Shown piece by piece: positions 16,619 through 25,103 of a stretch of 64,000 nt of DNA. The first letter of the stretch is position 1. Every line of letters begins with the position of its first letter. This stretch comes from Pseudopedobacter sp037968815. GTDB lineage: Bacteria; Bacteroidota; Bacteroidia; Sphingobacteriales; Sphingobacteriaceae. The translations under genes and the position numbers were made by a program. The stretch lies in contig JBBKWF010000021.1 of the NCBI GenBank assembly GCA_037968815.1, positions 1 to 64,000 on the forward strand. The letters are read 5' to 3'. The notes under the pieces are model-generated. The model was not told the origin of the DNA. It saw nothing but the letters and a program-made list of their open reading frames with translations, and ran no database searches.

Positions 16619-17545
16619 ATGAAAAAAATATTAATAGTTGATGATTTACACCCGGCTTTCAAACTGGCCGCAGAAGAAATGGGTTTCGAGGTAGACGACC
16701 GACCACTTATAAAAAAAGAAGAAGTTTTAGCGATACTAAAAGATTACGAAGGTTTAGCTATACGCACCAAGTTTAGAGTAGATGCAGAAGTGCTTGCCAA
16801 AGCGCCAAATCTTAAATTTGTGGCGAGGGCAGGAGCAGGAATGGACAATATTGATGTGGTTTTGGCCGATGAGAGAAACATCCAGTTGATTAATGCTCCA
16901 GAAGGTAATGCTGACGCGGTTGGTGAGCATACTTTAGGGATGCTGCTATCACTAATGAATACCTTCCGTAAAGCTGATACAGAGATCCGTAATGGCGTTT
17001 GGGATAGAGAGGGAAATCGCGGGTATGAACTGATGGGTAAAACCGTGGGGATTATTGGTTACGGACATATGGGGCAGGCGTTTGCAAAGCGTTTAGCTGG
17101 ATTTGGTGTAAAAACCATTGCTTATGATAAGTATAAAACAGGTTTTAGCGATCAATATGCTACCGAAGCTAGCATGGAAGAAATTGTAAAATACAGTGAT
17201 GTTTTAAGTTTACATATTCCGTTAACTAAAGAAACTAGACAGCTAGTAGATGAGGAATACCTGCTACACTTTAGAAGACCAATTTTCTTTTTAAACGCGG
17301 CTCGTGGAGAAATTGTGAACACGAATGCGGTGCTTAAAGCTATTGAAGGGGGTAAAATAATAGGTGCCGGTTTGGATGTTTTAGAGAAAGAGAAATTCCC
17401 TTTATTGGGTGAAGCTGACTTTTATAAAGAACTTACCGCACACCCAAAAGTGCTTTTAACACCGCATGTTGGCGGATGGACTTTTGACTCGTACCGGAAA
17501 ATTTCAGAGGTGTTGGCAACAAAACTTAAAAATTTGGAAATATAA
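16619..17545 (+). CDS. D-isomer-specific 2-hydroxyacid dehydrogenase, SerA-like
   Basis: This is an NAD-dependent dehydrogenase of the phosphoglycerate dehydrogenase family. The 308 residues give the catalytic and Rossmann halves only: RAGAGMDNIDV (70-80), the nucleotide loop GIIGYGHMG (144-152), Arg229 in NAARGEIV, Glu near 256-258, and the catalytic His283 in TPHVGG. There is no C-terminal ACT domain, so it is shorter than classical SerA. A role in serine synthesis is plausible but other 2-hydroxyacids are possible. It is followed by two terminators before greA, so it is likely expressed alone. Confidence 0.85.
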   Translation: MKKILIVDDLHPAFKLAAEEMGFEVDDRPLIKKEEVLAILKDYEGLAIRTKFRVDAEVLAKAPNLKFVARAGAGMDNIDVVLADERNIQLINAPEGNADAVGEHTLGMLLSLMNTFRKADTEIRNGVWDREGNRGYELMGKTVGIIGYGHMGQAFAKRLAGFGVKTIAYDKYKTGFSDQYATEASMEEIVKYSDVLSLHIPLTKETRQLVDEEYLLHFRRPIFFLNAARGEIVNTNAVLKAIEGGKIIGAGLDVLEKEKFPLLGEADFYKELTAHPKVLLTPHVGGWTFDSYRKISEVLATKLKNLEI

Positions 17546-17574
17546 ACTCAAAATTTATATCTTCGTACAGAAGA

Positions 17575-17622
17575 AAACAAGACTATGTATGCGAAAAGCA
17601 GATATAGTCTTGTTTGTTTTTT
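17575..17622 (+). terminator. First of two tandem terminators before greA
   Basis: AAACAAGACTAT (17575-17586) pairs perfectly with ATAGTCTTGTTT (17604-17615), then GTTTTTT follows. It is 29 nt below the SerA-like stop codon. Confidence 0.75.
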
Positions 17623-17624
17623 AG

Positions 17625-17650
17625 AGCTTGGCTATCGCCGAGCTTTTTTT
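17625..17650 (+). terminator. Second tandem terminator before greA
   Basis: AGCTTGGC (17625-17632) pairs with GCCGAGCT (17637-17644), with one U-G pair over a 4-nt loop, followed by a T-run to 17650. It is only 30 nt upstream of the greA start. It may belong to the upstream gene or act as an attenuator of greA. Confidence 0.7.
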
Positions 17651-17679
17651 ACAATAACCGATTAATAAAACAGAAGAAG

Positions 17680-18153
17680 ATGGCAGATGTAGCATATTTT
17701 ACCAAAGAAGGTTTAGAAAACTTAAAGGAAGAATTACATTATTTAAAAACCGAAGGCAGGAGAAAGATATCGGCAGCTATTGCAGAGGCAAGAGATAAAG
17801 GAGATTTATCTGAAAATGCAGAATACGACGCGGCAAAAGAAGCGCAAGGTCACCATGAAACTAAGGTTGCACAGCTAAGCAACATTTTGGCTACCGCTAG
17901 ATTAATTGATGAATCAAAATTAGATACCTCTAAAGTTTTGGCTTTATCCATAGTAAAAATAAAGAACGTTAAAAACGGCGCTACAATGAGTTACCAGCTA
18001 GTTTCAGAAAATGAAGCTGATATGAAAACCGGGAAAATTTCTGTAAAGTCGCCAATTGCCAAAGGCTTATTAGGTAAATCTGTTGGCGAGATTATAGCCA
18101 TTGATGTGCCTGTAGGTAAAATGGAATTCGAGATTTTAGAAATCACTCGATAA
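17680..18153 (+). CDS. greA: Transcription elongation factor GreA
   Basis: GreA enters the secondary channel of stalled RNA polymerase and stimulates transcript cleavage. From the chosen ATG the protein is 157 residues and starts MADVAYFTKEGLENLKEELHYLK. The coiled-coil tip motif ARDKGDLSENAEYDAAKEAQ and the C-terminal FKBP-like part ending GKMEFEILEITR are present. The frame is open further upstream to 17614, but that stretch overlaps the two terminator hairpins and does not look like GreA, so the start at 17680 is preferred. Confidence 0.96.
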   Translation: MADVAYFTKEGLENLKEELHYLKTEGRRKISAAIAEARDKGDLSENAEYDAAKEAQGHHETKVAQLSNILATARLIDESKLDTSKVLALSIVKIKNVKNGATMSYQLVSENEADMKTGKISVKSPIAKGLLGKSVGEIIAIDVPVGKMEFEILEITR

Positions 18154-18169
18154 ACGAGGTTCTTACGGA

Positions 18170-18256
18170 AGTTCATTAGTTATTGGTTCATTTGGGGGGA
18201 TCCCAGAATCAAGTTTATTCTTAAAAAAGCTTACAAACACTAATAACTAATGAACT
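18170..18256. repeat. Inverted repeat with 15-bp perfect arms after greA
   Basis: AGTTCATTAGTTATT (18170-18184) and its exact complement (18242-18256) flank 57 nt in the gap where greA and the WecA-like gene converge. The right arm with its flank (CTAATAACTAATGAACTCCTT read in two parts) resembles the sequence near 31438-31460. The arms are built from GTTCATTA- and GTTATTG-like units, similar in style to the heptad repeats elsewhere in the window. Confidence 0.7.
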
Positions 18257-18273
18257 CCTTATTTACATAGGAA

Positions 18274-19386
18274 CTACTTATAAAGAAACCGCATTTTAAA
18301 ATGCCCTCTATCTTTAACTCTTATAAGTACAGTTGTGCCCCAATTGATAAGCGCACAAATAACCATAAACATAAAAATCAGTAAAAAATTACCCCAGCTT
18401 CTAAGGTTTAGCGCAATGTATATAAACAAAAGATTTGTGAAAGCTAATAGATAAGTGGTTTGGATGTGCGTAAAGCCTAAACGTAAAATCCTGTGGTGGA
18501 TGTGATTTCTATCTGCTTTAAACGGCGAATTCCCCTTTAATGCCCTAATTGTAAATATTCTAAAAGTATCAAATAATGGGATAATTAATACAGATACTGC
18601 AATTGCTGGAGCCGCATAGAACGACGGTTTAATACCGAAGTTTGTAAATTTATTCAATTCAATAAATTTGATTGCTAAAACAACTGAAACTAAGCCTATC
18701 AGTAAACTTCCTGTATCGCCCATAAAAATACGAGCAGGAGTATAATTATAGTATAAAAAACCAATTATTGCGCCAACCATACTAAAGGCTAAAGAAGCCA
18801 TCTCTATTTGCCCCATGTGTATAAACAATATGGCAAAGGTTAGGTTAACTACTAGTCCAATAGTTCCTGCTAAACCATTAATACCGTCAATTAAATTAAA
18901 GGCATTTACAATAAACATGATAATTAGAACTGAAACAGGAATACTTATATAGACAGGAATTTCTGATACGCTAAAAACACCGTAAAGGCTTGTTAAGCGT
19001 ACATCGCCTAAGAAAACCAAAATTGAAGCGACTAAAAACTGCATCACAAATTTTGTTCCTGGACCCGAGCCAGCTAAATCATCTTTTAAACCTACCGCAA
19101 ACAGAATTATGCAAGATGTTAAAAGGATATTTGTAGGCAAAACGGCATCATACTTTGCAAATAGGAGTGAAACAATAGTGAAACTACAGAATATAGCTAC
19201 ACCTCCTAAACGCGGAATGCCATGGTCATGGTCTTTTCTACTACTCTCAATATCATCATAAAGGTGGCGTTCACGAGCCACAAACATGATAGATGGAATA
19301 GCTATAAAAGATATTACACTAGAAATTACAATTACAACGAGGTAATAAATCCACTCAATCTCAAGAAAAGAAAAATCTAAACTCAC
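18274..19386 (-). CDS. WecA/MraY-type polyprenyl-phosphate sugar-1-phosphate transferase
   Basis: This is an integral membrane enzyme that moves an (N-acetyl)hexosamine-1-phosphate from a UDP-sugar onto undecaprenyl phosphate, starting O-antigen, capsule or teichoic-type glycans. The 370 residues contain about ten or eleven membrane segments. Family motifs are KDD (101-103), NAFNLIDGINGLAG (161-174), MGDTGS (222-227) and the HIHHRILRLG loop (295-304), which resembles WecA-type enzymes rather than MraY. It is the last gene of the minus-strand series leuS - hypothetical - GT2 - this gene, with a 9-bp gap to the GT2 gene. The sugar specificity is not visible. Confidence 0.9.
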   Translation of the reverse strand: MSLDFSFLEIEWIYYLVVIVISSVISFIAIPSIMFVARERHLYDDIESSRKDHDHGIPRLGGVAIFCSFTIVSLLFAKYDAVLPTNILLTSCIILFAVGLKDDLAGSGPGTKFVMQFLVASILVFLGDVRLTSLYGVFSVSEIPVYISIPVSVLIIMFIVNAFNLIDGINGLAGTIGLVVNLTFAILFIHMGQIEMASLAFSMVGAIIGFLYYNYTPARIFMGDTGSLLIGLVSVVLAIKFIELNKFTNFGIKPSFYAAPAIAVSVLIIPLFDTFRIFTIRALKGNSPFKADRNHIHHRILRLGFTHIQTTYLLAFTNLLFIYIALNLRSWGNFLLIFMFMVICALINWGTTVLIRVKDRGHFKMRFLYK

Positions 19387-19395
19387 AGTACAAAT

Positions 19396-20163
19396 CTAAA
19401 TATTTTTATTCCAAAACTGGTTTAATTTGGATAGAGGTTTAATAATAGAAACCCATAACGCGTTAGGAACTCCGTTTAACTTTAAAGCTAGGCGGTCTTC
19501 TTTGTTGGCGTTTACACGATTTTTTAATGATTTATTGCTTAAACCACCAACTCTCATTTTTACTAAAACTTCTGGAATGTAGGCAACATTAATTTGATGC
19601 TTAAATAAAAAACGAAGAATAAGATCGTAATCTGCAGCAGATTTATAGGATAGGTTATAATTGCCAAGATTTTTAAAGCATTTGGTTTTGATAAATAATG
19701 CTGGGTGGGGAGGCATCCAGCCTTTCTTGAAATTATTGATATCGTATTCTCCCGAAATCCAATTTCTAATTACTTTATCAGGATTTTGGCGGTCTACATA
19801 TTGCAAATCACCATAAACAGCATCAAGAGAAGGGTTTTCTATGAATTTTTGTGCTACGTTTTCTAAAACTTTATCATGAGCAAAAAAATCATCTGAATGC
19901 AAAATTCCGATAATTTGCCCTTGAGCCAAGTCGGTTCCTTTGTTGAGGGCGTCATAAATTCCTTTATCTTTTTCAGAAACTAAGGTGTTTATGTACTGAT
20001 TATTTTGCGCTAAAATTTCTAAAGTATCGTCAGAACTTTTTCCATCAATAACTACTAATTCCTTATCTGCAAAAGTTTGGTTTGCGTAAGATTTTATAGC
20101 ATCATTAATGAAGCTCTGAGAATTAAACGTCGCCGTTATAATAGAAATCTGCATAGACGCCAA
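19396..20163 (-). CDS. Glycosyltransferase family 2
   Basis: This is a GT-A fold sugar transferase of surface polysaccharide synthesis. The 255 residues show ISIITATFNSQSFI (6-19), VVIDGKSSDDT (37-47), the SDD metal motif (90-92, HSDDFF), and GWMPPHPALFIK in the acceptor region. It lies next to the WecA-like enzyme, so it may add the second sugar on the same lipid carrier. Met4 is an alternative start. Donor and acceptor are unknown. Confidence 0.88.
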   Translation of the reverse strand: MASMQISIITATFNSQSFINDAIKSYANQTFADKELVVIDGKSSDDTLEILAQNNQYINTLVSEKDKGIYDALNKGTDLAQGQIIGILHSDDFFAHDKVLENVAQKFIENPSLDAVYGDLQYVDRQNPDKVIRNWISGEYDINNFKKGWMPPHPALFIKTKCFKNLGNYNLSYKSAADYDLILRFLFKHQINVAYIPEVLVKMRVGGLSNKSLKNRVNANKEDRLALKLNGVPNALWVSIIKPLSKLNQFWNKNI

Positions 20164-20220
20164 TTTTAAAGAAAAAATTTGACGAAATGCAAATTAATTG
20201 GAAAAACTAAGTGCGATTCC

Positions 20221-20661
20221 TTATCTCAGATACTTGTAGGTGAAGAGGTACTTTACCACCTTTTCTACTTGTAATACTGAAATGTGCTCTTCTGATTTCT
20301 TATGAAAATCTATGAAATTAGAACCATAATGTACCACATTGTCTATTACGGTTTTAACATAAGCTGATAAAATCGCATCCTGGTTTTTTCTATGTTTATT
20401 TAGTACCTCAACTTCATACTCAGCAACTAGTCTGCCTTGCTTACAAAAAACCTCGACTTTGTAATTTTCGGACTTCGAGTTTTTAGAGTGTAGATGTGTT
20501 GTTTTTATTCGACCTAAGATATTTTTATTATAAATAATCTGCGATTTTTCAATTCGAACATCTTTAACGGTATCAGTGTCAGACTCGATTAAATTGTGGG
20601 CTTGAGCTTTTAAAAAAGGACCACCTATAAAGAAAAAGACAATAAGTAACTGTAACTTCAT
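20221..20661 (-). CDS. Secreted protein of unknown function
   Basis: I do not recognise this family. The chosen start at 20661 gives 146 residues beginning MKLQLLIVFFFIGGPFLKAQAHNL, a clear Sec signal peptide cleaved near AQA. The frame is open 28 codons further upstream, but those residues are hydrophilic and come before the signal peptide. The mature part is Lys/His-rich, with no cysteine pair and no obvious motif. It sits 113 nt after leuS in the same direction and 57 nt before the GT2 gene. Confidence 0.65.
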   Translation of the reverse strand: MKLQLLIVFFFIGGPFLKAQAHNLIESDTDTVKDVRIEKSQIIYNKNILGRIKTTHLHSKNSKSENYKVEVFCKQGRLVAEYEVEVLNKHRKNQDAILSAYVKTVIDNVVHYGSNFIDFHKKSEEHISVLQVEKVVKYLFTYKYLR

Positions 20662-20774
20662 GTGATTGATAGTATTAAAATATCCTATTACGTTTAGTTT
20701 TATTGGTCTGCTACAAGAGAATCTGGGAAGATTTCTTGAATGCACACTAAAATAACGTCTAAATAATAGGTTTA

Positions 20775-23735
20775 TTATAATACTAAATTTATTATTCTTC
20801 CTTTTACCACAATTACTTTTTTAGGCGTTTTTCCGTCTAAGTATTTCAACACTTGCTCATTTGCTAACACTTCTTTTTCTACTTCTGCAGGTTCTAAAGA
20901 TAAAGGCAATAGCAAATTCATTTTTGTTTTTCCATTGATTGATACCGGGTAAGCAAACTCATTTTCAACTAAGTGAGCAGGGTTAAAAATCGGGAATTGA
21001 GTATATGAAAGTGAGCCTTCTGCATTTCCTAATTGTTTCCAAAGCTCTTCTGTGATATGAGGTGCATAAGGTGAAAGCAGAACTACCATTTCTTGTAGTA
21101 TTTCTCTTTTGTTGCACTTTAAGTCAGTGAGTTCGTTAACGGCAATCATAAAACTAGAAACCGAGGTGTTGAAAGAAAAACGTTCAATATCTTCTTCTAC
21201 TTTTTTAATGATTTTATGCAAAGATTTTAGTTCTGCTTTTGTAGGTGCTTCATCAGAAACTACAAAGTTGAAACTATCATCATGGAAAAGTTTCCAGAAT
21301 TTTCTTAAGAATTTGAAAACACCTTCAATTCCGTTGGTGTTCCAAGGTTTGCTTTGCTCTAACGGACCTAAGAACATTTCATACATGCGTAAGGTGTCTG
21401 CGCCGTAACGTTCTACCAAATCATCGGGATTAACCACGTTGAACTTGGATTTTGACATTTTTTCTACTTCGTGACCGCAAATGTATTTCCCGTTTTCTAA
21501 GATAAATTCTGCGTTAGCGAACTCTTCTCGTGAAGTTTTAAATTTCTCTAGGTTTAGAATATCGTTTTCAACAATATTAACATCAACATGAATTGACCCA
21601 GCTTGAACAACTTGATTATTTACAGAAAGAAAGTCTAAATTATTATACCTAAAAGAAATACCCCAGTTGTCTAATAAAAATTGCTGCTCTCCCAGAGTAT
21701 CAGCTTTTTCCCAAGCATCATAATGACCTTTAGATAGAAACTTTGAGATAATAATATTACCATCTTCAATGAAATTTAAACGATAAACAAAGCTACTCCG
21801 TCCCTGAATCATCCCCTGATTAATCAGTTTTTTGAAAGGTTCTTCTTCGTTCACATAACTTAAATCTTTCAAAAATTTATTCCAGAAACGGCTGTACAAA
21901 AGGTGTCCGGTTGCATGTTCGTTACCGCCGATGTATAAATCCACATCTTTCCAATAAGCAATTTTATCCTTATCAGCGAAAGCGGAATCATTTTTAGCAT
22001 CCATATAACGGTACCAATACCAGCTACTGCCTGCCCAACCCGGCATGGTGCTTAATTCGTATTCATATTCGTCTTGGTATTTCCAATCTTTTGCTCGGCC
22101 TAAAGGTGGTTCGCCACTTTCGGTAGGTAAATATTTATCTACTTCTGGTAGCAATAAAGGAAGTTCTTCTTCTTGCAATAAGTATGGCAATCCGTCTTTA
22201 AAATAAACAGGAACCGGCTCACCCCAATAACGTTGACGACCAAAAATCGCATCACGCATACGGAAATTTACCTTTGCGTAACCCATTCCAACCTCTTCTA
22301 AAGCATTGGTTATTTTCTTGGTGGCTTCTTTATAGCCTAATCCGTTTATAATTCCGGAGTTAACGTATTGTCCTTCTTTGGTTGCATCAGCTTCTTTATC
22401 ACAAACCTGTGCATCTAAAATTTGAACTATCGGTAAGTTGAAATGCTGAGCAAAAAGATAATCACGTTGATCACCAGATGGAACCGCCATTACAGCACCC
22501 GTTCCATAACCTGCCAAAACATAATCGGCAATCCAAACTGGGATTTTTTCGCCACTTAATGGGTTAATGGCATAACTGCCTGTAAAAGCGCCCGAAACGG
22601 TTTTAACATCAGCCATACGGTCCAACTCCGATTTCTTTTTGGTAGCTAAAATATAATTTTCAATGTCAGCTTTTTGCGCTGGAGTAGTTAAAGACGTAAC
22701 CAATTCATGTTCTGGAGCAATTGCTAAAAATGAAACACCGTAAAGGGTGTCAACACGAGTGGTGAAAACTTCTATGTAGGAAGAAGTCTGAAGTCCGTTG
22801 TCCGTTGCTTGACTGTCGACCATTGACTGCTGACCTCCGACTTCGGACTTCGGACTTTCCAAACTAAACCTCACCATCGCACCTACACTTTTGCCAATCC
22901 AGTTGCGTTGCATTTCTTTCAATGGTTCTGGCCAGTCGATATCGTTCAACCCTTGCAATAAACGCTCGGCGTAAGCGGTAATTCGCATACTCCACTGCAT
23001 CATTTTCTTTTGCTCAACTGGGTGACCGCCACGCTCACTAAAGCCGTCTTTTACCTCATCGTTAGCTAAAACAGTTCCTAAAGCTGCGCACCAGTTTACA
23101 GTGCTTTCCTTTAAAAAAGTTAAACGGTATTTTAATAATTCAGCTTGCTTTTCTTCGGCAGAAAATGTACTCCAGTCACTTGGTAGTAATGGTGAAACAT
23201 CCTCGTCACAAACGGCATTAATTTCTTTTGCAGGAATAGTTTCCAACTTTTCAATTAAGGTAGAAATATGCTCTGCTTTATCTGTGTCTTTGTTGTACCA
23301 GGAGTTAAATAACTGCATAAAAATCCACTGTGTCCACTTGTAATATTCGGGTGAACTGGTGCGAACTTCTTTACTCCAATCGAAAGAAAAACCTAAATTA
23401 TCTAGTTGTTCTCTGTATCTATTGATGTTGGTTTCGGTAGTTTTTGCTGGGTGCTGACCAGTTTGTATAGCGTATTGTTCTGCCGGCAAGCCAAAAGAAT
23501 CGTAACCCATTGGGTGCAAAACATTGAAACCTTTTAGTCTTTTATATCTCGAAAAAATATCAGAAGCAATATAGCCTAGCGGATGCCCAACATGTAAGCC
23601 TGCACCACTTGGGTAAGGAAACATATCTAAAACATAATATTTGGGTTTACTTTCGTCCACCTCGGCTTTAAAAGTTTCATTTGCTGCCCAAAATTTTTGC
23701 CAGTCCTTCTCTATCTGCTTAAATTGATAATCCAT
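20775..23735 (-). CDS. leuS: Leucyl-tRNA synthetase with an inserted heptad repeat
   Basis: This class I synthetase charges tRNA-Leu and edits misacylated product. The 986 residues contain the HVGH motif (48-51), the KMSKS loop (759-763), the CP1 editing domain, and the extra segments common in Bacteroidota LeuRS. Residues about 294-318 (SPKSEVGGQQSMVDSQATDN and following) are a low-similarity insertion between FSLE and YIEVFTTRVDTLYG. The DNA encoding it is ten phased heptamers, so a dispersed repeat has entered the gene without breaking the frame. It lies at the edge of the editing domain. The rest of the enzyme looks intact. Confidence 0.97.
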   Translation of the reverse strand: MDYQFKQIEKDWQKFWAANETFKAEVDESKPKYYVLDMFPYPSGAGLHVGHPLGYIASDIFSRYKRLKGFNVLHPMGYDSFGLPAEQYAIQTGQHPAKTTETNINRYREQLDNLGFSFDWSKEVRTSSPEYYKWTQWIFMQLFNSWYNKDTDKAEHISTLIEKLETIPAKEINAVCDEDVSPLLPSDWSTFSAEEKQAELLKYRLTFLKESTVNWCAALGTVLANDEVKDGFSERGGHPVEQKKMMQWSMRITAYAERLLQGLNDIDWPEPLKEMQRNWIGKSVGAMVRFSLESPKSEVGGQQSMVDSQATDNGLQTSSYIEVFTTRVDTLYGVSFLAIAPEHELVTSLTTPAQKADIENYILATKKKSELDRMADVKTVSGAFTGSYAINPLSGEKIPVWIADYVLAGYGTGAVMAVPSGDQRDYLFAQHFNLPIVQILDAQVCDKEADATKEGQYVNSGIINGLGYKEATKKITNALEEVGMGYAKVNFRMRDAIFGRQRYWGEPVPVYFKDGLPYLLQEEELPLLLPEVDKYLPTESGEPPLGRAKDWKYQDEYEYELSTMPGWAGSSWYWYRYMDAKNDSAFADKDKIAYWKDVDLYIGGNEHATGHLLYSRFWNKFLKDLSYVNEEEPFKKLINQGMIQGRSSFVYRLNFIEDGNIIISKFLSKGHYDAWEKADTLGEQQFLLDNWGISFRYNNLDFLSVNNQVVQAGSIHVDVNIVENDILNLEKFKTSREEFANAEFILENGKYICGHEVEKMSKSKFNVVNPDDLVERYGADTLRMYEMFLGPLEQSKPWNTNGIEGVFKFLRKFWKLFHDDSFNFVVSDEAPTKAELKSLHKIIKKVEEDIERFSFNTSVSSFMIAVNELTDLKCNKREILQEMVVLLSPYAPHITEELWKQLGNAEGSLSYTQFPIFNPAHLVENEFAYPVSINGKTKMNLLLPLSLEPAEVEKEVLANEQVLKYLDGKTPKKVIVVKGRIINLVL
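22783..22858 (-). repeat. Heptad-phased repeat inside leuS
   Basis: In the coding direction, ten contiguous 7-nt units run from 22855 to 22786. Seven begin with GTC (for example GTCCGAA twice, GTCGGAG, GTCAGCA) and the last three end with GAC (AACGGAC twice, TTCAGAC). A GTCGAC palindrome lies in the middle, so the element is an imperfect inverted repeat with heptad arms. The reading frame stays open throughout. Confidence 0.8.
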
Positions 23736-23825
23736 TGCTACGATTTATGATATAACAGCGAAAATAAAAATTTAAAACCAGCAAGCCATTTTTATTTTGA
23801 AAAGAGTGGAAAGTGAGAGGATTTA

Positions 23826-23913
23826 GGGCGTTTTAACACGCCATACACTAAATCTTTTTTGCTACCTGCAAGTTGGCGACTGCAAAAAAGGATATCATTT
23901 CTGTCGTTAACGC
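23826..23913 (+). repeat. Dispersed palindromic element, degenerate copy A
   Basis: It begins GGGCGTTTTAACACG and ends CTGTCGTTAACGC, with a central hairpin CTTTTTTGC (23854-23862)/GCAAAAAAG (23882-23890). The layout is GGGCGTT, then a TC-rich run, a stem, an AAAAAGGAT block, and GTTAACGC. This is shared, in reverse orientation, with 52868-52961. It lies upstream of leuS and before the two small membrane proteins. Confidence 0.6.
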
Positions 23914-24004
23914 AAATGATCTTGAGACGTAATCATTTTAAGATTAGGATATTGCGTTTTTTAAAATAAGTTATTAACTTTAACAAACCAATAATAACCT
24001 AAAC

Positions 24005-24169
24005 ATGAATTTACTCTTTATGGGACTCGGCATACCAGAAATTATCATTCTTTTTATTTCTCTAATAATACCGATTGCAATTATTTTAGTTATAGTTTCC
24101 TACTTCAAAAAGAGTCAAAAACTTAAACAGGAGCAAGTTGATCTTTTAAGAAAGATTGCAGAGAAATAA
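24005..24169 (+). CDS. Small membrane protein, tandem copy 1 (54 aa)
   Basis: The open frame codes for 54 residues beginning MNLLFMGLGIPEIIILF. One hydrophobic segment (about 10-32) is followed by a basic, amphipathic tail FKKSQKLKQEQVDLLRKIAEK. The next gene encodes a paralog with the same plan, which supports a real gene rather than a chance frame. The family is unknown to me; single-span proteins with such tails often bind partner membrane proteins. It is plus-strand, isolated among minus-strand genes. Confidence 0.65.
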   Translation: MNLLFMGLGIPEIIILFISLIIPIAIILVIVSYFKKSQKLKQEQVDLLRKIAEK

Positions 24170-24199
24170 CGGATCATCTACTAATTTGAATTCAAAGAT

Positions 24200-24355
24200 A
24201 TGGTTCTTGGAACACCAGAAGTCACTTTAATTCTACTTTGGATAGTAATACCTTTTATAATCATTGTAGTGATTTTCCGATATTTTAGGAAAAGTCAAAG
24301 ACTAAAACAAGAACAAATAGAGCTTTTAAAAAAGATATTAGACAAAATAAAATAA
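24200..24355 (+). CDS. Small membrane protein, tandem copy 2 (51 aa)
   Basis: The 51 residues begin MVLGTPEVTLILLWIVIPF. One membrane span (about 8-26) is followed by FRKSQRLKQEQIELLKKILDKIK. The tail aligns with copy 1 almost position for position (KSQ-LKQEQ--LL-KI), while the DNA differs at many third positions, as expected for two proteins kept under selection. It follows copy 1 by 30 nt and ends 2 nt before the convergent CpsB-type gene. Function unknown. Confidence 0.65.
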   Translation: MVLGTPEVTLILLWIVIPFIIIVVIFRYFRKSQRLKQEQIELLKKILDKIK

Positions 24356-24356
24356 C

Positions 24357-25103
24357 CTATTTTGAAGTCAGCATCACATTTTGCAAAGAAGATTCTTCGA
24401 ACAAAGTTTTTAAATGTGGCGTAAAAAGAGATTGGCGGAGTGCATCAGCATGTTTAAGATGGTGCATGTCAGATCCAATAAAATCAATCATCATATTATC
24501 TACTAATTCTTCAGCTGTTTTTTGAGCTGCTTTTCCGTAGTAACCGGAAAGTGAGATGGTATTCAGCTGGAAATAACAGCCAAATTCTCTGATTTTATAA
24601 TAATTTTCGATAGAACCGTATAAATAGGGGTAACGTTCAGGGTGAGCTAAAATTGGCTTTAAGCCTTTATCATTCAGTTTTTGGATAATGTCTTTGATGT
24701 TGTTGGGGTAGTTGATGTACGAAAGCTCGAACAGAATATAATCTTTGCCCATAGTCATTAGGTTTCCTTTGTTGATTTTATTCTCGAAAGTTTCATCTAA
24801 ATAGTATTCAGCAGCGGCTTCAATTGGCATGTCAATATTTTGCTTTACCAATTCTTCTCGCAGTTCATCCAGCGCTTTATTGATGGTGTCTGGTGTATTG
24901 CGGTAATAATCTGCCATGATGTGTGGCGTAGCTATCAGCTTTTTAAAGCCGAGCTCCTGAAAGCGCTTCACCATCATTACGGACTCCCTAACCGTTGGCG
25001 CACCATCATCAATACCAGGAAGAATATGCGAGTGCATATCAGTCCCGATATTGCTATAATCAAAATCTGGTATTTTTTTCTTCTTGCTGAAAAGACCGAA
25101 CAT
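24357..25103 (-). CDS. CpsB/YwqE-type tyrosine-protein phosphatase (PHP family)
   Basis: This manganese-dependent phosphatase of the PHP superfamily dephosphorylates the bacterial tyrosine kinases that control capsule or exopolysaccharide export. The 248 residues carry the metal motif TDMHSHILPGIDDG (21-34), the ATPHIM block, FELSYINYP, AHPERYPYL and DFIGSDMHHL. It abuts the rfbB stop with no gap, so the two are probably translated together. No BY-kinase (Wzc-like) gene is in the window. Confidence 0.9.
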   Translation of the reverse strand: MFGLFSKKKKIPDFDYSNIGTDMHSHILPGIDDGAPTVRESVMMVKRFQELGFKKLIATPHIMADYYRNTPDTINKALDELREELVKQNIDMPIEAAAEYYLDETFENKINKGNLMTMGKDYILFELSYINYPNNIKDIIQKLNDKGLKPILAHPERYPYLYGSIENYYKIREFGCYFQLNTISLSGYYGKAAQKTAEELVDNMMIDFIGSDMHHLKHADALRQSLFTPHLKTLFEESSLQNVMLTSK

